A DNA stretch of 7,917 nucleotides from Chitinophagaceae bacterium. Its GTDB lineage: Bacteria; Bacteroidota; Bacteroidia; Chitinophagales; Chitinophagaceae. The stretch is taken from positions 1-7,917 of the forward strand of contig DMPB01000066.1 in assembly GCA_003456175.1 (NCBI GenBank), read 5' to 3'. Position 1 is the first letter of the stretch. The number at the start of each line of letters is the position of its first letter. The position numbers and the translations under genes are program-made. Shown one piece after another: positions 1 through 7,806 of the stretch. The notes under the pieces were generated by a model. The model saw only the letters and a program-made list of their open reading frames with translations. It had not been told where the DNA came from and searched no databases.

Positions 1-1014
1 GCCAATTTCTTTCTTGCCATCACTTGTAATTACACCACGATACATACCCTCGGTGCAGAAGACCATTACGTAATTACCTTGCTTGTCAACAGCAATTAAA
101 CCGCCATCGCCGCCAAGCGCAGGGAGTTGTTTCATAATCATATCTGTTGCTGCGGTGCTTAAGCTTTGCTTGCCCCACTCCATGCGGTCGCTAATGGTTT
201 TAGCCATCACTAATCGAATGTAGTATTCGCCCCATCCGGTACAGCTCACAGCGCATGTAGCATTATTAGCATAAGTACCGCTGCCAATAATGGGTGCATC
301 ACCTACACGACCATATTTTTTATTAGTCATGCCGCCAGTACTTGTAGCAGAAGCTACATTGCCGTATTGGTCGAGAGCAACTGCACCAACGGTGCCATAC
401 TTGTAATCTCTATTGCCAGGTTGCTTCACCGCCGCATGATCAGGAAGAATACTTTGTATTCTTCTCGATGCCGTATCGGCTTCGGCCTTGGCTTTTTGTA
501 AGGCTTTCCAACGCTCTTCTGTATAGAAGTAGTTTGGCGAAACAATGGTACACCCTTGTAATGTTGCAAAGGCTTCAGCGCCGCGGCCAGTCATCATTAC
601 ATGCTCACTTTTATACATCACAGCTCTGGCAGCAGTAATTGGGTTTTTAATGGTTTTTACACCCGCAACCGAACCAGCTTGTAGTCTTTTGCCGTCCATA
701 ATGGCTGCGTCCATCTCATTCTCGCCGGCATTGGTAAATACACTCCCTTTTCCCGCATTAAACAATGGGCAATCTTCTAAAATAGTTACGGCTGCGGTAA
801 CAGCATCTACCGCGGTACCTCCTTTCTTAAGAATGGCTTCGCCAGCTGTTAATGCCTCTTCTAAGGCCGCCTTGTAAGCTTTCTCTTTTTCAGGAGTCAT
901 ATTTTTTTTCAAAATAGTTCCGGCACCACCATGAATAACGAGCACGTATTTTTTCTGTTGTGCCCAGGCAATAGTGCTGCTAAAAACTAGTAGAATGAGC
1001 AGTATTTTTTTCAT
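1..1014 (-). CDS. iaaA: Isoaspartyl peptidase / L-asparaginase, plant-type Ntn-hydrolase, secreted (3' end cut by window edge)
   Basis: This enzyme hydrolyses isoaspartyl (beta-aspartyl) dipeptides and, in most family members, L-asparagine. The reading frame is open for 338 codons from ATG at 1014 to the left edge. It ends just after the conserved C-terminal TEGMYRG segment, so probably only a few residues are missing. Residues 1-18 form a signal peptide (MKK, then a Leu/Ile-rich core, then AWA before QQ), which implies export to the periplasm. HGGAG lies at 28-32 and NAGKGS at 86-91. The autocleavage site is G207/T208 in YGTVGAVALD, making T208 the nucleophile of the beta subunit. T226, R236, D239 and T259 have the same spacing from T208 as the E. 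coli enzyme's T197, R207, D210 and T230 from T179. The family is therefore secure, and autoprocessing and activity are inferred from these residues. Preference for isoaspartyl peptides over asparagine cannot be read from sequence. It is divergent from the neighbouring tamB-like gene. Confidence 0.95.
   Translation of the reverse strand, partial: MKKILLILLVFSSTIAWAQQKKYVLVIHGGAGTILKKNMTPEKEKAYKAALEEALTAGEAILKKGGTAVDAVTAAVTILEDCPLFNAGKGSVFTNAGENEMDAAIMDGKRLQAGSVAGVKTIKNPITAARAVMYKSEHVMMTGRGAEAFATLQGCTIVSPNYFYTEERWKALQKAKAEADTASRRIQSILPDHAAVKQPGNRDYKYGTVGAVALDQYGNVASATSTGGMTNKKYGRVGDAPIIGSGTYANNATCAVSCTGWGEYYIRLVMAKTISDRMEWGKQSLSTAATDMIMKQLPALGGDGGLIAVDKQGNYVMVFCTEGMYRGVITSDGKKEIG
996..1014 (-). 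other. Short N-terminal part and core of the Sec signal peptide of the asparaginase
   Basis: Translation from ATG 1014 begins MKKILLI: two lysines followed by an unbroken Leu/Ile/Val stretch to residue 11. The segment ends in Ala-Trp-Ala at residues 16-18, a typical signal peptidase I site. The mature protein would begin at Q19, ten residues before the HGGAG motif. That short gap means no other start is needed to complete the enzyme fold. The E. coli homologue lacks such a leader. The coordinates cover only the first part of the leader; the whole leader runs down to about 961. Confidence 0.75.
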
Positions 1015-1065
1015 AAACAAACGTTATTGAAGTGAATGAACATCGATATTACAAGGGTTTATATG

Positions 1066-1073
1066 TATTTTTC
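1066..1073 (+). promoter_or_regulatory. Possible -7 box for the tamB-like gene
   Basis: TATTTTTC matches the Bacteroidota -7 consensus TAnnTTTG at all but the last base. It begins 28 bp before the candidate CTG start at 1094. The exact TATTTTTG box begins 29 bp before the pckA ATG, so the geometry is nearly the same. I see no convincing -33 TTTG at the expected distance. Such boxes are common by chance in AT-rich DNA, so this is only suggestive. Confidence 0.25.
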
Positions 1074-1093
1074 GCCCTTAAAGTAACGTTGTT

Positions 1094-1135
1094 CTGAAGC
1101 GAATATCTGTTATACTAGGTAGAACTGTCATTTTT
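1094..1135 (+). other. Probable extra N-terminal codons of the tamB-like gene, non-standard start
   Basis: The tamB frame is open back to a TAA at 1079-1081. It contains no ATG, GTG or TTG before TTG 1136. From CTG 1094 it reads (L/M)KRISVILGRTVIF and runs directly into LLAFVLLLW. This gives the basic n-region and about 15 continuous hydrophobic residues expected of a TamB signal anchor. Starting at TTG 1136 gives only about 11 hydrophobic residues with no positive charge before them. The extension is therefore probably translated, by a CTG start (or less likely ATA 1103). The other possibility is that the strain or assembly carries a substitution in an original ATG. Confidence 0.55.
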
Positions 1136-4100
1136 TTGCTGGCATTCGTGTTGTTGTTATGGCTGTTGTTACAAACCAGCTGGATGCAAAACATGCTAGC
1201 ACAAAGAGCTATTGGCTTTTTGAGTAAAGAGCTTAAAACAGAAGTGGCATTACAGAAGGTGAGTATCGGTTTTTTTGATAAAGTAAATTTAGAAGGACTA
1301 CTTATCAAAGACCGCCAGCATGATACGATATTGTATGCTGGTAAGTTGAAGGTGCGCCTTGTAGACTGGTTCTTTATTAAAAATAAAATTGAGCTTACTT
1401 ATGTAGGGCTTGAAGATGCTGTTATTAAACAACAGCGTGATTCGTCGGCTATTTGGAGAGATGCTTTTATCGGCGATTACTTTAGTAGTGGTACAAAAGA
1501 TACAACACCAAGCAAGCCAATTGCATTTGACCTCAAAAAGGTTGACTTCAAAAATATTCGCTACTACAAGCGTGATGGTTGGCGTGGCGAAGATCAATTA
1601 GTGAAGATGGGTAGTTTGCTGCTGAATGCCAATAAAATAGATCTTGTAAAATCAGTATTTGACATTGAAGATATTATACTCGACAAGCCTTATTTCTCCA
1701 TTACCAATTATGATGGGCTACGTCCCGATAGTTTGCGGCCTAAAAAGCCATTGATTGATACAGGCATGTATTTTAATGCAGGTGATATTCGCCTTACGGT
1801 AAAACATGTTACGCTTAATAATGGCAGCTTTGTGAATGACTGGTTGAATGGAAGAGCACCTTACCCTTATTTTGATGGGGCACACATATTAGTACAAAAG
1901 CTTAATGGAACGTTCGATAATGTTACTTTCATTAAAGATACTATTAGGGCGAAGGTTAATATTACAGCCAAAGAAAGAAGCGGCTTTCAACTTAAAAAGT
2001 TGGCAGCAAATTTCAGATTAACACCGCAAGTAATGGAATTTGCCAATCTCGATTTGCAGAGTAGTGAAACAAGGCTTACCAACTACTATGCAATGCGTTT
2101 TAACGACTTCAATGAAGATTTTGCTGAGTTCATTGATAGTGTATTTATTGATGCCCGTTTCAGAGGTAGTACTGTAAGTAGTAACGATGTAGCCTACTTT
2201 GCTCCTGAATTAAAATCGTGGAATAAGAAATATGCCATTACTGGCAAATTTAAAGGCACTATTACCGACTTTACAGTAAAAGATATTGTACTTCAAAACA
2301 GTACAGGTAGCTATGTTAGTGGCGATTTAGCCATGAAGGGCTTGCCCGATATTGATAATACTATTATTACTCTCAGTAATGGTATTGTAAGTACGAATTA
2401 CAACGAGGCTGCTATTATGATACCGATGCTTAAAAAGGTTACCACACCTAACTTATCGGCATTGGGTAACATTCGTTATGTTGGAGACTTTAACGGAACG
2501 CTTAATAATTTTACCGCAAGGGGAACCATCACTAGTAATTTGGGTGGTGTGTACACTGATATCGCTATGAATTTGCCGGCGAAAGGGTTGCCCACCTATC
2601 GGGGTAAAATCACTACATCTTCTTTTAACCTTGGAAAATTTGTTAATGTAGCTACTATAGGTCGAGTTAATTTTTCCGGCGATATTGTTGGTAAGAGTTT
2701 CGACTTGAATACCTTGCAAACTAAGTTGAATGGTGCGTTTTCTAGTTTTGAATTCAACGGATATAATTATCAAGATTTAGTATTTAACGGAGAGGCACGT
2801 AAGCAAAATTTTACAGGAACTTTCAAAGCAGATGATCCTAATTTCAATTTCACGAGTAATTTTTCAATTGATTTTTCAGGCGATCGTCCGAAGGTTAACT
2901 TACTCGGCGACCTTGTAAATAGTAATTTCAAAAAACTGAATTTCACGAATGAAGCCATTGAGTTAACGGGGTTATTCGACTTGAATTTTGAGGGTAAGAA
3001 TATTGATGACTTTTTGGGTGCTGCTAAAATTTTAAACGCTACGCTTTATCATGATAGTGTACAGTTAAACTTCGATTCTTTAACACTCGCTGTTGCTTTA
3101 GATAGTATCCAACAAAAGCAGTTACGATTGAGTAGCAATGAATTTGATTTAGCAATCGATGGTCAGTATAATATGCTCGATTTGCCCAATAGTTTTCAGG
3201 CATTTTTGAATAGGTATTATCCAAGTTATATAGCAGCACCAACGGTGGTGCCTAAGAATCAAAACTTTACGGTGTCGCTACTTACTCGAAGTTTCGATGG
3301 CTATGCCAATGCTATTGATAGCCGATTACGCGGGTTAGAACATGCTTCTATTGTTGGTAGTATTAATACTGCCGATACTGGCAGCTTTTATTTGAATGCT
3401 GATATACCAAGTGTTCGTTTTGAACACTACGAAATACAAGATGCAAAAATTGTTGGTACAGGGCAATTCGATGAACTGAATGTGCGTGGTGATATTGGTC
3501 GTATTTACGTAAGTGATAGTGCCTACTTGCCTGGAACAGAACTGACTATTAAAAGTAAAAACGATCATTCTGAATTACATTTGAAAACAAGTGCCAATGC
3601 TGTTTTGAACGATGCAGAATTAAATGCCGATATCTACACTTTTGGCGATGGTGTTCGTGTGAATTTTAGACCATCGAGTTTTATATTAAACGATAAAGTT
3701 TGGAACCTTGAAAAGCAAGGAGAAATTGTAATTCGTAAAAACTTAGCGAGTGCTACCAATGTTAAGTTTTCGCAAGGTTTTCAGGAGATTTCAATTGAAA
3801 GTGATGAAGATGAAGGTGCCACCACCAACAACCTTATTGTAAAGTTGAAAGATGTGAATATTGGCGACTTTACACCTATTTTTATAACGAGTCCAACTAT
3901 TGAAGGTGTTGCGAATGGTGAGGTTAAAATGTCTGATTTTCTGGGTAAGTTCAGAGCCGAGGCCACACTTCATGCCGAAGAATTCAGGTTGGATAATGAT
4001 AGTGTTGGTATTGTAGATATTAAAGCGAATTATGATGCTAAAAAAGGCTTGGTAGATTACAAACTAAAGAGCAATAACGAACGCTATCGGTTGAATATTG

Positions 4101-5944
4101 ATGGAGCATACGATTTGAAAGACAGCGTATCGAGTCCGCTCAATAATAAGTTAGAGTTAAATGGTGCAAGTGTTGCCATCCTCAATAATTTCTTAGGAAT
4201 TCTTTTTTCAGATATATCGGGGTTGGCATATGGAACGTTGTATATAAATGGTAAGCCAGATGCCATTGATTTGTTAGGAGATGTTGCTTTGCGTAAAGGT
4301 GGCCTTACGGTAAAATACACACAAGTACATTATACCATCGATAGTGCTAACATCAACTTTGAAGATGGTGCTATTAATTTCAACACTATTGTATTGAAAG
4401 ACGCACTTAACAATAGTGGTACCGTTACCGGTAAATTATATCAGCGGGGATTAGCCAACTTTAAATATGATTTTGATGTTGCTACCAGTAACATGCTTTT
4501 GCTCGATACAAAACCTAAAGACAATAGTATGTTTTATGGTAGGGCTATTGGTAAGGCTCGCTTAACCTTTAAAGGGCCTGAAAACGATATGCGTTTGGGC
4601 TTAGAAGCCGAAGTTACCGATACCTCAGCTGTGGCTATCAGAACTAATACTACCGATCAAGGCTCTGATGTAGATTATATTGTGTTTAAGCAGTATGGAA
4701 CTGAGATAAAATCAGATAATAATTTGCGTAATCAACTCAGTGTTGATTTAGATTTAAGAGCCAATAATAAGGCACAGGTAAGTGTAATTTTAGACGACCT
4801 AACCGGCGATGTGATTGATGCCGTAGGAGAGGGGCGATTGCAGATTAAAATTCCTGCTAAAGGCAGCATGACCATGAATGGTCGATACAATATTGATGGT
4901 GGTCGCTATGCTTTTAACTTTCAATCATTTATTCGTAAGCCATTCGATTTAAAAGCCAATGCAGGCAACTACATTGAGTGGAAGGGTAATCCATACGATG
5001 CTACTTTGAAAGTAGATGCGGTATACACTGCCGAAAAAGTAAGTATGACTGATTTGCTAGGTAACAACAATCAGTTTAAACTCAACAGTTCCATTGCATC
5101 GTATCGTGGCGATGTATATGTGGTTGCACATATTTCTGATAAACTCAGTAAGCCAAAAATTGATTTTAGTCTTGAGTTTCCAAAAGCTACTGGCTTTGAA
5201 TACGATGATACTTTTCAACGTTTCTTAGCACGTTTAAAAAGCGATGAAAATGAAATGCTCAAGCAAGTTACCTGGCTCATTGTGTTTAATAGCTTTAGTT
5301 CGTACGGCGATGTTATGTCGGGCGGTGGTGGTACTAGTATTCGCTTTGGTAGTCTTGGGGTGAATACAATCTCACAAAAGCTCACCAACGAAGTGAATAA
5401 AATTGTGAGTAATGCCTTGTACAAACTCACTGGCGATAGAAGTCTACAGTTCGATTTGAGTGCCAATACTTACAGTAGCAGTACGTTGTATGGTGGTGCA
5501 GCAGCTGCTGCCAACAACCGACTCGATCGACAACAAGTGAATTTCAAAATCAATAAAAGTATTCTCGACGGTAAAATTATTGTTGCAGTAGGTGGCGATT
5601 TTGATTTTGGTTTCAATAATAGTGCACAGTTGGCTACGGGTAACTTTCAGTGGCTGCCCGATATTTCGGTGCAAGTGGTGCTTAGTAAAGATCGCCGCCT
5701 AAGAGCTGTTGTTTTCAATAAAAGCACCCTCGATGTTAACTCTGGCGCTATTGGTCGCCGTAACCGTCAAGGCATCAGCTTAAGTTATACGAGAGATTTT
5801 GATAGAAAACCTTTCGGTAAAGATGAAACCAATGTGCAGCCAGCGCCGCAAAATAATTTACCGCAAGGTACCCTACCTGCCGATACCACCCAGCCTGTAA
5901 CCACAACGGCATTGCCCATTCAAAAGAATAGAAAGCGTAAGTAG
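1136..5944 (+). CDS. tamB: TamB-family translocation/assembly module protein (AsmA-like superfamily, DUF490 C-terminal domain)
   Basis: TamB proteins are anchored in the inner membrane and cross the periplasm as a long beta-structured groove. They assist outer-membrane protein assembly with a TamA-type partner (TamL in Bacteroidota) and are linked to phospholipid transport. The protein is 1,602 residues from the TTG used here. An N-terminal anchor (LAFVLLLWLLL) is followed by about 1,100 residues of alternating short strands rich in Asn, Asp, Thr and Gly, with no enzyme motif. The C-terminal domain occupies roughly 1100-1557. Its hallmarks are GRYNIDGGRYAF at 1249-1260, IRKPF, then IEWKGNPYDATL starting at 1280, and a final strand pair containing RRNRQGISLSYTRDFD. 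A 45-residue Pro/Gln/Thr tail ending in KNRKRK follows. I used TTG 1136 because it is the first standard start, but translation probably begins near 1094. No tamA/tamL lies in the window. The family call is firm, and the partner is inferred. Confidence 0.9.
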   Translation: MLAFVLLLWLLLQTSWMQNMLAQRAIGFLSKELKTEVALQKVSIGFFDKVNLEGLLIKDRQHDTILYAGKLKVRLVDWFFIKNKIELTYVGLEDAVIKQQRDSSAIWRDAFIGDYFSSGTKDTTPSKPIAFDLKKVDFKNIRYYKRDGWRGEDQLVKMGSLLLNANKIDLVKSVFDIEDIILDKPYFSITNYDGLRPDSLRPKKPLIDTGMYFNAGDIRLTVKHVTLNNGSFVNDWLNGRAPYPYFDGAHILVQKLNGTFDNVTFIKDTIRAKVNITAKERSGFQLKKLAANFRLTPQVMEFANLDLQSSETRLTNYYAMRFNDFNEDFAEFIDSVFIDARFRGSTVSSNDVAYFAPELKSWNKKYAITGKFKGTITDFTVKDIVLQNSTGSYVSGDLAMKGLPDIDNTIITLSNGIVSTNYNEAAIMIPMLKKVTTPNLSALGNIRYVGDFNGTLNNFTARGTITSNLGGVYTDIAMNLPAKGLPTYRGKITTSSFNLGKFVNVATIGRVNFSGDIVGKSFDLNTLQTKLNGAFSSFEFNGYNYQDLVFNGEARKQNFTGTFKADDPNFNFTSNFSIDFSGDRPKVNLLGDLVNSNFKKLNFTNEAIELTGLFDLNFEGKNIDDFLGAAKILNATLYHDSVQLNFDSLTLAVALDSIQQKQLRLSSNEFDLAIDGQYNMLDLPNSFQAFLNRYYPSYIAAPTVVPKNQNFTVSLLTRSFDGYANAIDSRLRGLEHASIVGSINTADTGSFYLNADIPSVRFEHYEIQDAKIVGTGQFDELNVRGDIGRIYVSDSAYLPGTELTIKSKNDHSELHLKTSANAVLNDAELNADIYTFGDGVRVNFRPSSFILNDKVWNLEKQGEIVIRKNLASATNVKFSQGFQEISIESDEDEGATTNNLIVKLKDVNIGDFTPIFITSPTIEGVANGEVKMSDFLGKFRAEATLHAEEFRLDNDSVGIVDIKANYDAKKGLVDYKLKSNNERYRLNIDGAYDLKDSVSSPLNNKLELNGASVAILNNFLGILFSDISGLAYGTLYINGKPDAIDLLGDVALRKGGLTVKYTQVHYTIDSANINFEDGAINFNTIVLKDALNNSGTVTGKLYQRGLANFKYDFDVATSNMLLLDTKPKDNSMFYGRAIGKARLTFKGPENDMRLGLEAEVTDTSAVAIRTNTTDQGSDVDYIVFKQYGTEIKSDNNLRNQLSVDLDLRANNKAQVSVILDDLTGDVIDAVGEGRLQIKIPAKGSMTMNGRYNIDGGRYAFNFQSFIRKPFDLKANAGNYIEWKGNPYDATLKVDAVYTAEKVSMTDLLGNNNQFKLNSSIASYRGDVYVVAHISDKLSKPKIDFSLEFPKATGFEYDDTFQRFLARLKSDENEMLKQVTWLIVFNSFSSYGDVMSGGGGTSIRFGSLGVNTISQKLTNEVNKIVSNALYKLTGDRSLQFDLSANTYSSSTLYGGAAAAANNRLDRQQVNFKINKSILDGKIIVAVGGDFDFGFNNSAQLATGNFQWLPDISVQVVLSKDRRLRAVVFNKSTLDVNSGAIGRRNRQGISLSYTRDFDRKPFGKDETNVQPAPQNNLPQGTLPADTTQPVTTTALPIQKNRKRK
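5807..5941 (+). other. Disordered Pro/Gln/Thr-rich C-terminal tail of the TamB-like protein
   Basis: Residues 1558-1602 follow the last predicted beta strand (SYTRDFDR). They consist mainly of Pro, Gln, Thr and Asn and end in the basic cluster KNRKRK. The composition suggests an unstructured extension beyond the conserved domain. In proteobacterial TamB the C-terminus contacts TamA, so the tail could reach toward the outer-membrane partner. That role is inference. Confidence 0.5.
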
Positions 5945-6060
5945 TACACATTAGTTTTTTTACTTTTTTGAAAATTTGTAATTCAATAACAATCAATTCC
6001 ATTTTCAATAGTATCTCACAAAGCTTGTTTTTTCTTTTAGATTTTCTTCAATAAACACAC

Positions 6061-6077
6061 TGCTTCGTTACGAAGTA
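6061..6077. repeat. Short inverted repeat in the tamB-pckA intergenic region
   Basis: CTTCG-TTA-CGAAG at 6063-6075 is a perfect 5-bp inverted repeat around a 3-base centre. It extends outward by one G-T and one T-A pair to 6061-6077. No U-tract follows, so it is not a convincing terminator for tamB. It lies about 50 bp upstream of the candidate pckA -7 box and could be a dimeric-regulator site. It could also be chance. Confidence 0.35.
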
Positions 6078-6103
6078 TAAAATGCTGGCACAAAAGCAAA
6101 CTA

Positions 6104-6152
6104 ACGATTGTAAGTTTTTGAGCAATATTTTTGTACCTCACTAAACGATTGT
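6104..6152 (+). repeat. Direct repeat ACGATTGT flanking the pckA promoter
   Basis: ACGATTGT occurs at 6104-6111 and again at 6145-6152, 41 bp apart start to start, which is close to four helical turns. The first copy is in the context CTAACGATTGT and the second in CTAAACGATTGT, so similarity extends slightly upstream. The copies sit on either side of the TATTTTTG box at 6126-6133. The second ends three bases before the pckA ATG. The arrangement could suit a regulator binding on one helical face, but no regulator is known from this window. Confidence 0.35.
6126..6133 (+). promoter_or_regulatory. Candidate Bacteroidota-type -7 promoter element of pckA
   Basis: TATTTTTG matches the TAnnTTTG consensus exactly. 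It would place the transcription start at about 6138-6142 and give a leader of roughly 15 bases before ATG 6155. A -33 TTTG is not clear: ATTG at 6107-6110 is the nearest candidate, with a shorter spacer than usual. No Shine-Dalgarno sequence is visible, as is normal in this phylum. Confidence 0.5.
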
Positions 6153-6154
6153 TT

Positions 6155-7762
6155 ATGTCTATCCCTACTGTATCCATCGACTTGAAAAAATTACTACAGC
6201 TTGGTTTAAATGAAGCCACTAATGTGCATTATCAACTAATGCCCGATGCATTGGCAGAACAGGCAGTTAACCGCGGTTTGGGCGTTTATAACGATACAGG
6301 TGCCTTGTGTATTAACACAGGCGAATTCACCGGACGTAGTCCGCAAGATAAATTCATTGTTAAAGATGCGATTACCGAAAACACAGTGCATTGGAATAAC
6401 TTCAATATTCCTGTAACGGAAGAAGTGTTTTTGAACTTACGTAAAAAGGTACTCGATTATTTAGGCAGTAAAGAAGAAATTTGGGTGCGTGATGCTTATG
6501 CTTGTGCCGATGAGCGTTTTCGTTTAAATATTAGAGTTGTCAATGAAACACCATGGGGTAACATGTTTGCTTACAACATGTTCCTTCGTCCAACAGAAGC
6601 CGAGTTAGAAAACTTTGAGCCATCATGGCATGTTATTCAGGCGCCGGGCTTCAAAGCCGATCCAAAAGTTGATGGTACCCGTCAGCACAACTTCGCCATC
6701 GTATCATTCACACATAAAACCATACTCATTGGCGGTACAGGATATACTGGTGAAACTAAAAAAGGTATTTTTACCATCTTAAACTATTTGTTACCGCAAG
6801 AGCATCAGGTATTAAGCATGCATTGCAGTGCCAACGTGGGTAAAGATGGCGATACAGCAATTTTCTTTGGCTTAAGTGGTACAGGAAAAACAACCCTCAG
6901 TGCCGACCCCAACCGCTACCTAATTGGCGATGATGAACATGGCTGGACAAATGATGGTATCTTCAATTTCGAAGGTGGTTGCTATGCTAAAACAATCGAC
7001 TTAACAGAAGAGAAAGAACCTGAAATTTTCAGAGCTATTAAGCCTGGTGCACTCGTTGAAAACATTGAGTTTTTTGAAGGTACCAATACGATAGATTTTG
7101 CAGCCAAAGGCATTACCGAAAATACACGTGTAAGCTATCCGCTTCATTTCATTAGCAATGCCAAAGAGCCAAGCATTGGCGGTTTGCCACAAAACATATT
7201 CTTCCTCACTTGCGATGCTTACGGCATTTTACCGCCTATTAGCAAGCTAACTCCCGGGCAAGCCATGTACCAGTTCATCAGCGGTTATACCGCTAAAGTA
7301 GCAGGTACTGAAGCTGGCGTAACCGAGCCTAAAAGCACCTTCAGTGCTTGTTTCGGTGCACCATTTTTACCATTACACCCTGGTAAGTATGCCGAAATGT
7401 TAGGACAAAAAATGAGAGAACATAACGTGAATGTTTGGATGATTAACACTGGTTGGAGTGGCGGTGGCTATGGTGTTGGTAGCCGTATGAAGTTGAGCTA
7501 TACTAGAGCTATGATTACAGCAGCATTAAGTGGCGAGTTAGAGCATGTACGCTACGAGCCGCATCCGGTGTTTGGTATGATGATGCCAACTACTTGTAGC
7601 GGTGTTCCGTCTGAATTATTGAATCCTAGAAATACATGGAGCGATGCCAATGCTTACGATGCGCAAGCTCGTGATTTGGCAAAACAGTTCCGTAAAAATT
7701 TCGAAAAATATGCATCTGGGGTAAGTGCCGAAATTTTAGCGGCAGCACCTAAAGTAGACTAA
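6155..7762 (+). CDS. pckA: Phosphoenolpyruvate carboxykinase, ATP-dependent
   Basis: This cytoplasmic enzyme converts oxaloacetate and ATP to phosphoenolpyruvate, CO2 and ADP, the first committed step of gluconeogenesis. In some anaerobic or CO2-rich conditions it runs in reverse. The protein has 535 residues, close to the usual 540. Visible motifs, in order, are TGRSPQDKF at 59-67 (substrate-binding R61), Y197 and GETKKG with K202/K203, and SMHCSANVG with metal ligand H223. These are followed by the P-loop GLSGTGKTTLS at 239-249 (K245, T246), the metal-binding GDDEHGW with D259/D260, NTRVSYP with R325, and GYTAKVAGTE in the nucleotide-binding region. All align with catalytic positions of the E. 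coli enzyme, and the P-loop context marks the ATP rather than GTP class. I chose ATG 6155 because MSIPTVSIDL fits the family N-terminus. An in-frame TTG at 6131 would overlap the candidate promoter. The gene appears monocistronic, with its own promoter and terminator. Confidence 0.98.
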   Translation: MSIPTVSIDLKKLLQLGLNEATNVHYQLMPDALAEQAVNRGLGVYNDTGALCINTGEFTGRSPQDKFIVKDAITENTVHWNNFNIPVTEEVFLNLRKKVLDYLGSKEEIWVRDAYACADERFRLNIRVVNETPWGNMFAYNMFLRPTEAELENFEPSWHVIQAPGFKADPKVDGTRQHNFAIVSFTHKTILIGGTGYTGETKKGIFTILNYLLPQEHQVLSMHCSANVGKDGDTAIFFGLSGTGKTTLSADPNRYLIGDDEHGWTNDGIFNFEGGCYAKTIDLTEEKEPEIFRAIKPGALVENIEFFEGTNTIDFAAKGITENTRVSYPLHFISNAKEPSIGGLPQNIFFLTCDAYGILPPISKLTPGQAMYQFISGYTAKVAGTEAGVTEPKSTFSACFGAPFLPLHPGKYAEMLGQKMREHNVNVWMINTGWSGGGYGVGSRMKLSYTRAMITAALSGELEHVRYEPHPVFGMMMPTTCSGVPSELLNPRNTWSDANAYDAQARDLAKQFRKNFEKYASGVSAEILAAAPKVD

Positions 7763-7806
7763 CATTTTGTTTTGAGTTTTGATACGATTGGTTGCTTGTG
7801 TAGGTT

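Noticed and set aside
545..877. Plus-strand ORF of 110 codons
   Set aside because: It lies wholly antisense to the asparaginase gene, whose minus-strand frame contains all catalytic motifs. The plus-strand peptide is low-complexity and matches nothing I recognise.
1036..1086. Short plus-strand ORF ATG 1036 to TAA 1086, considered as a leader peptide or the true tamB start
   Set aside because: It is in a different frame from tamB, has 16 codons and shows no attenuator-like structure. Joining it to tamB would require a frameshift with no supporting slippery sequence.
1078..1308. Minus-strand ORF over the start of the tamB-like gene
   Set aside because: It is antisense to the signal anchor and first strands of TamB, with no coherent protein features. 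It would also occupy the divergent promoter region.
5500..5520. Gly/Ala-rich stretch (GGAAAAANN) in TamB as a possible repeat expansion
   Set aside because: It is a short loop-like run of five alanines within the C-terminal domain, with no nucleotide repeat long enough to suggest instability.
5945..5990. T-rich runs after tamB as an intrinsic terminator
   Set aside because: The T-tracts at about 5954-5969 are not preceded by any stable GC-containing stem. The only possible pairing, GAAAAT with ATTTTC, is weak and has a long loop.
6131..6154. Upstream in-frame TTG 6131 as the pckA start
   Set aside because: It would add eight residues not seen in the family and lies inside the best promoter box. 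ATG 6155 gives a standard N-terminus.
7001..7192. Minus-strand ORF inside pckA
   Set aside because: It is antisense to a fully conserved enzyme gene and has no recognisable features of its own.
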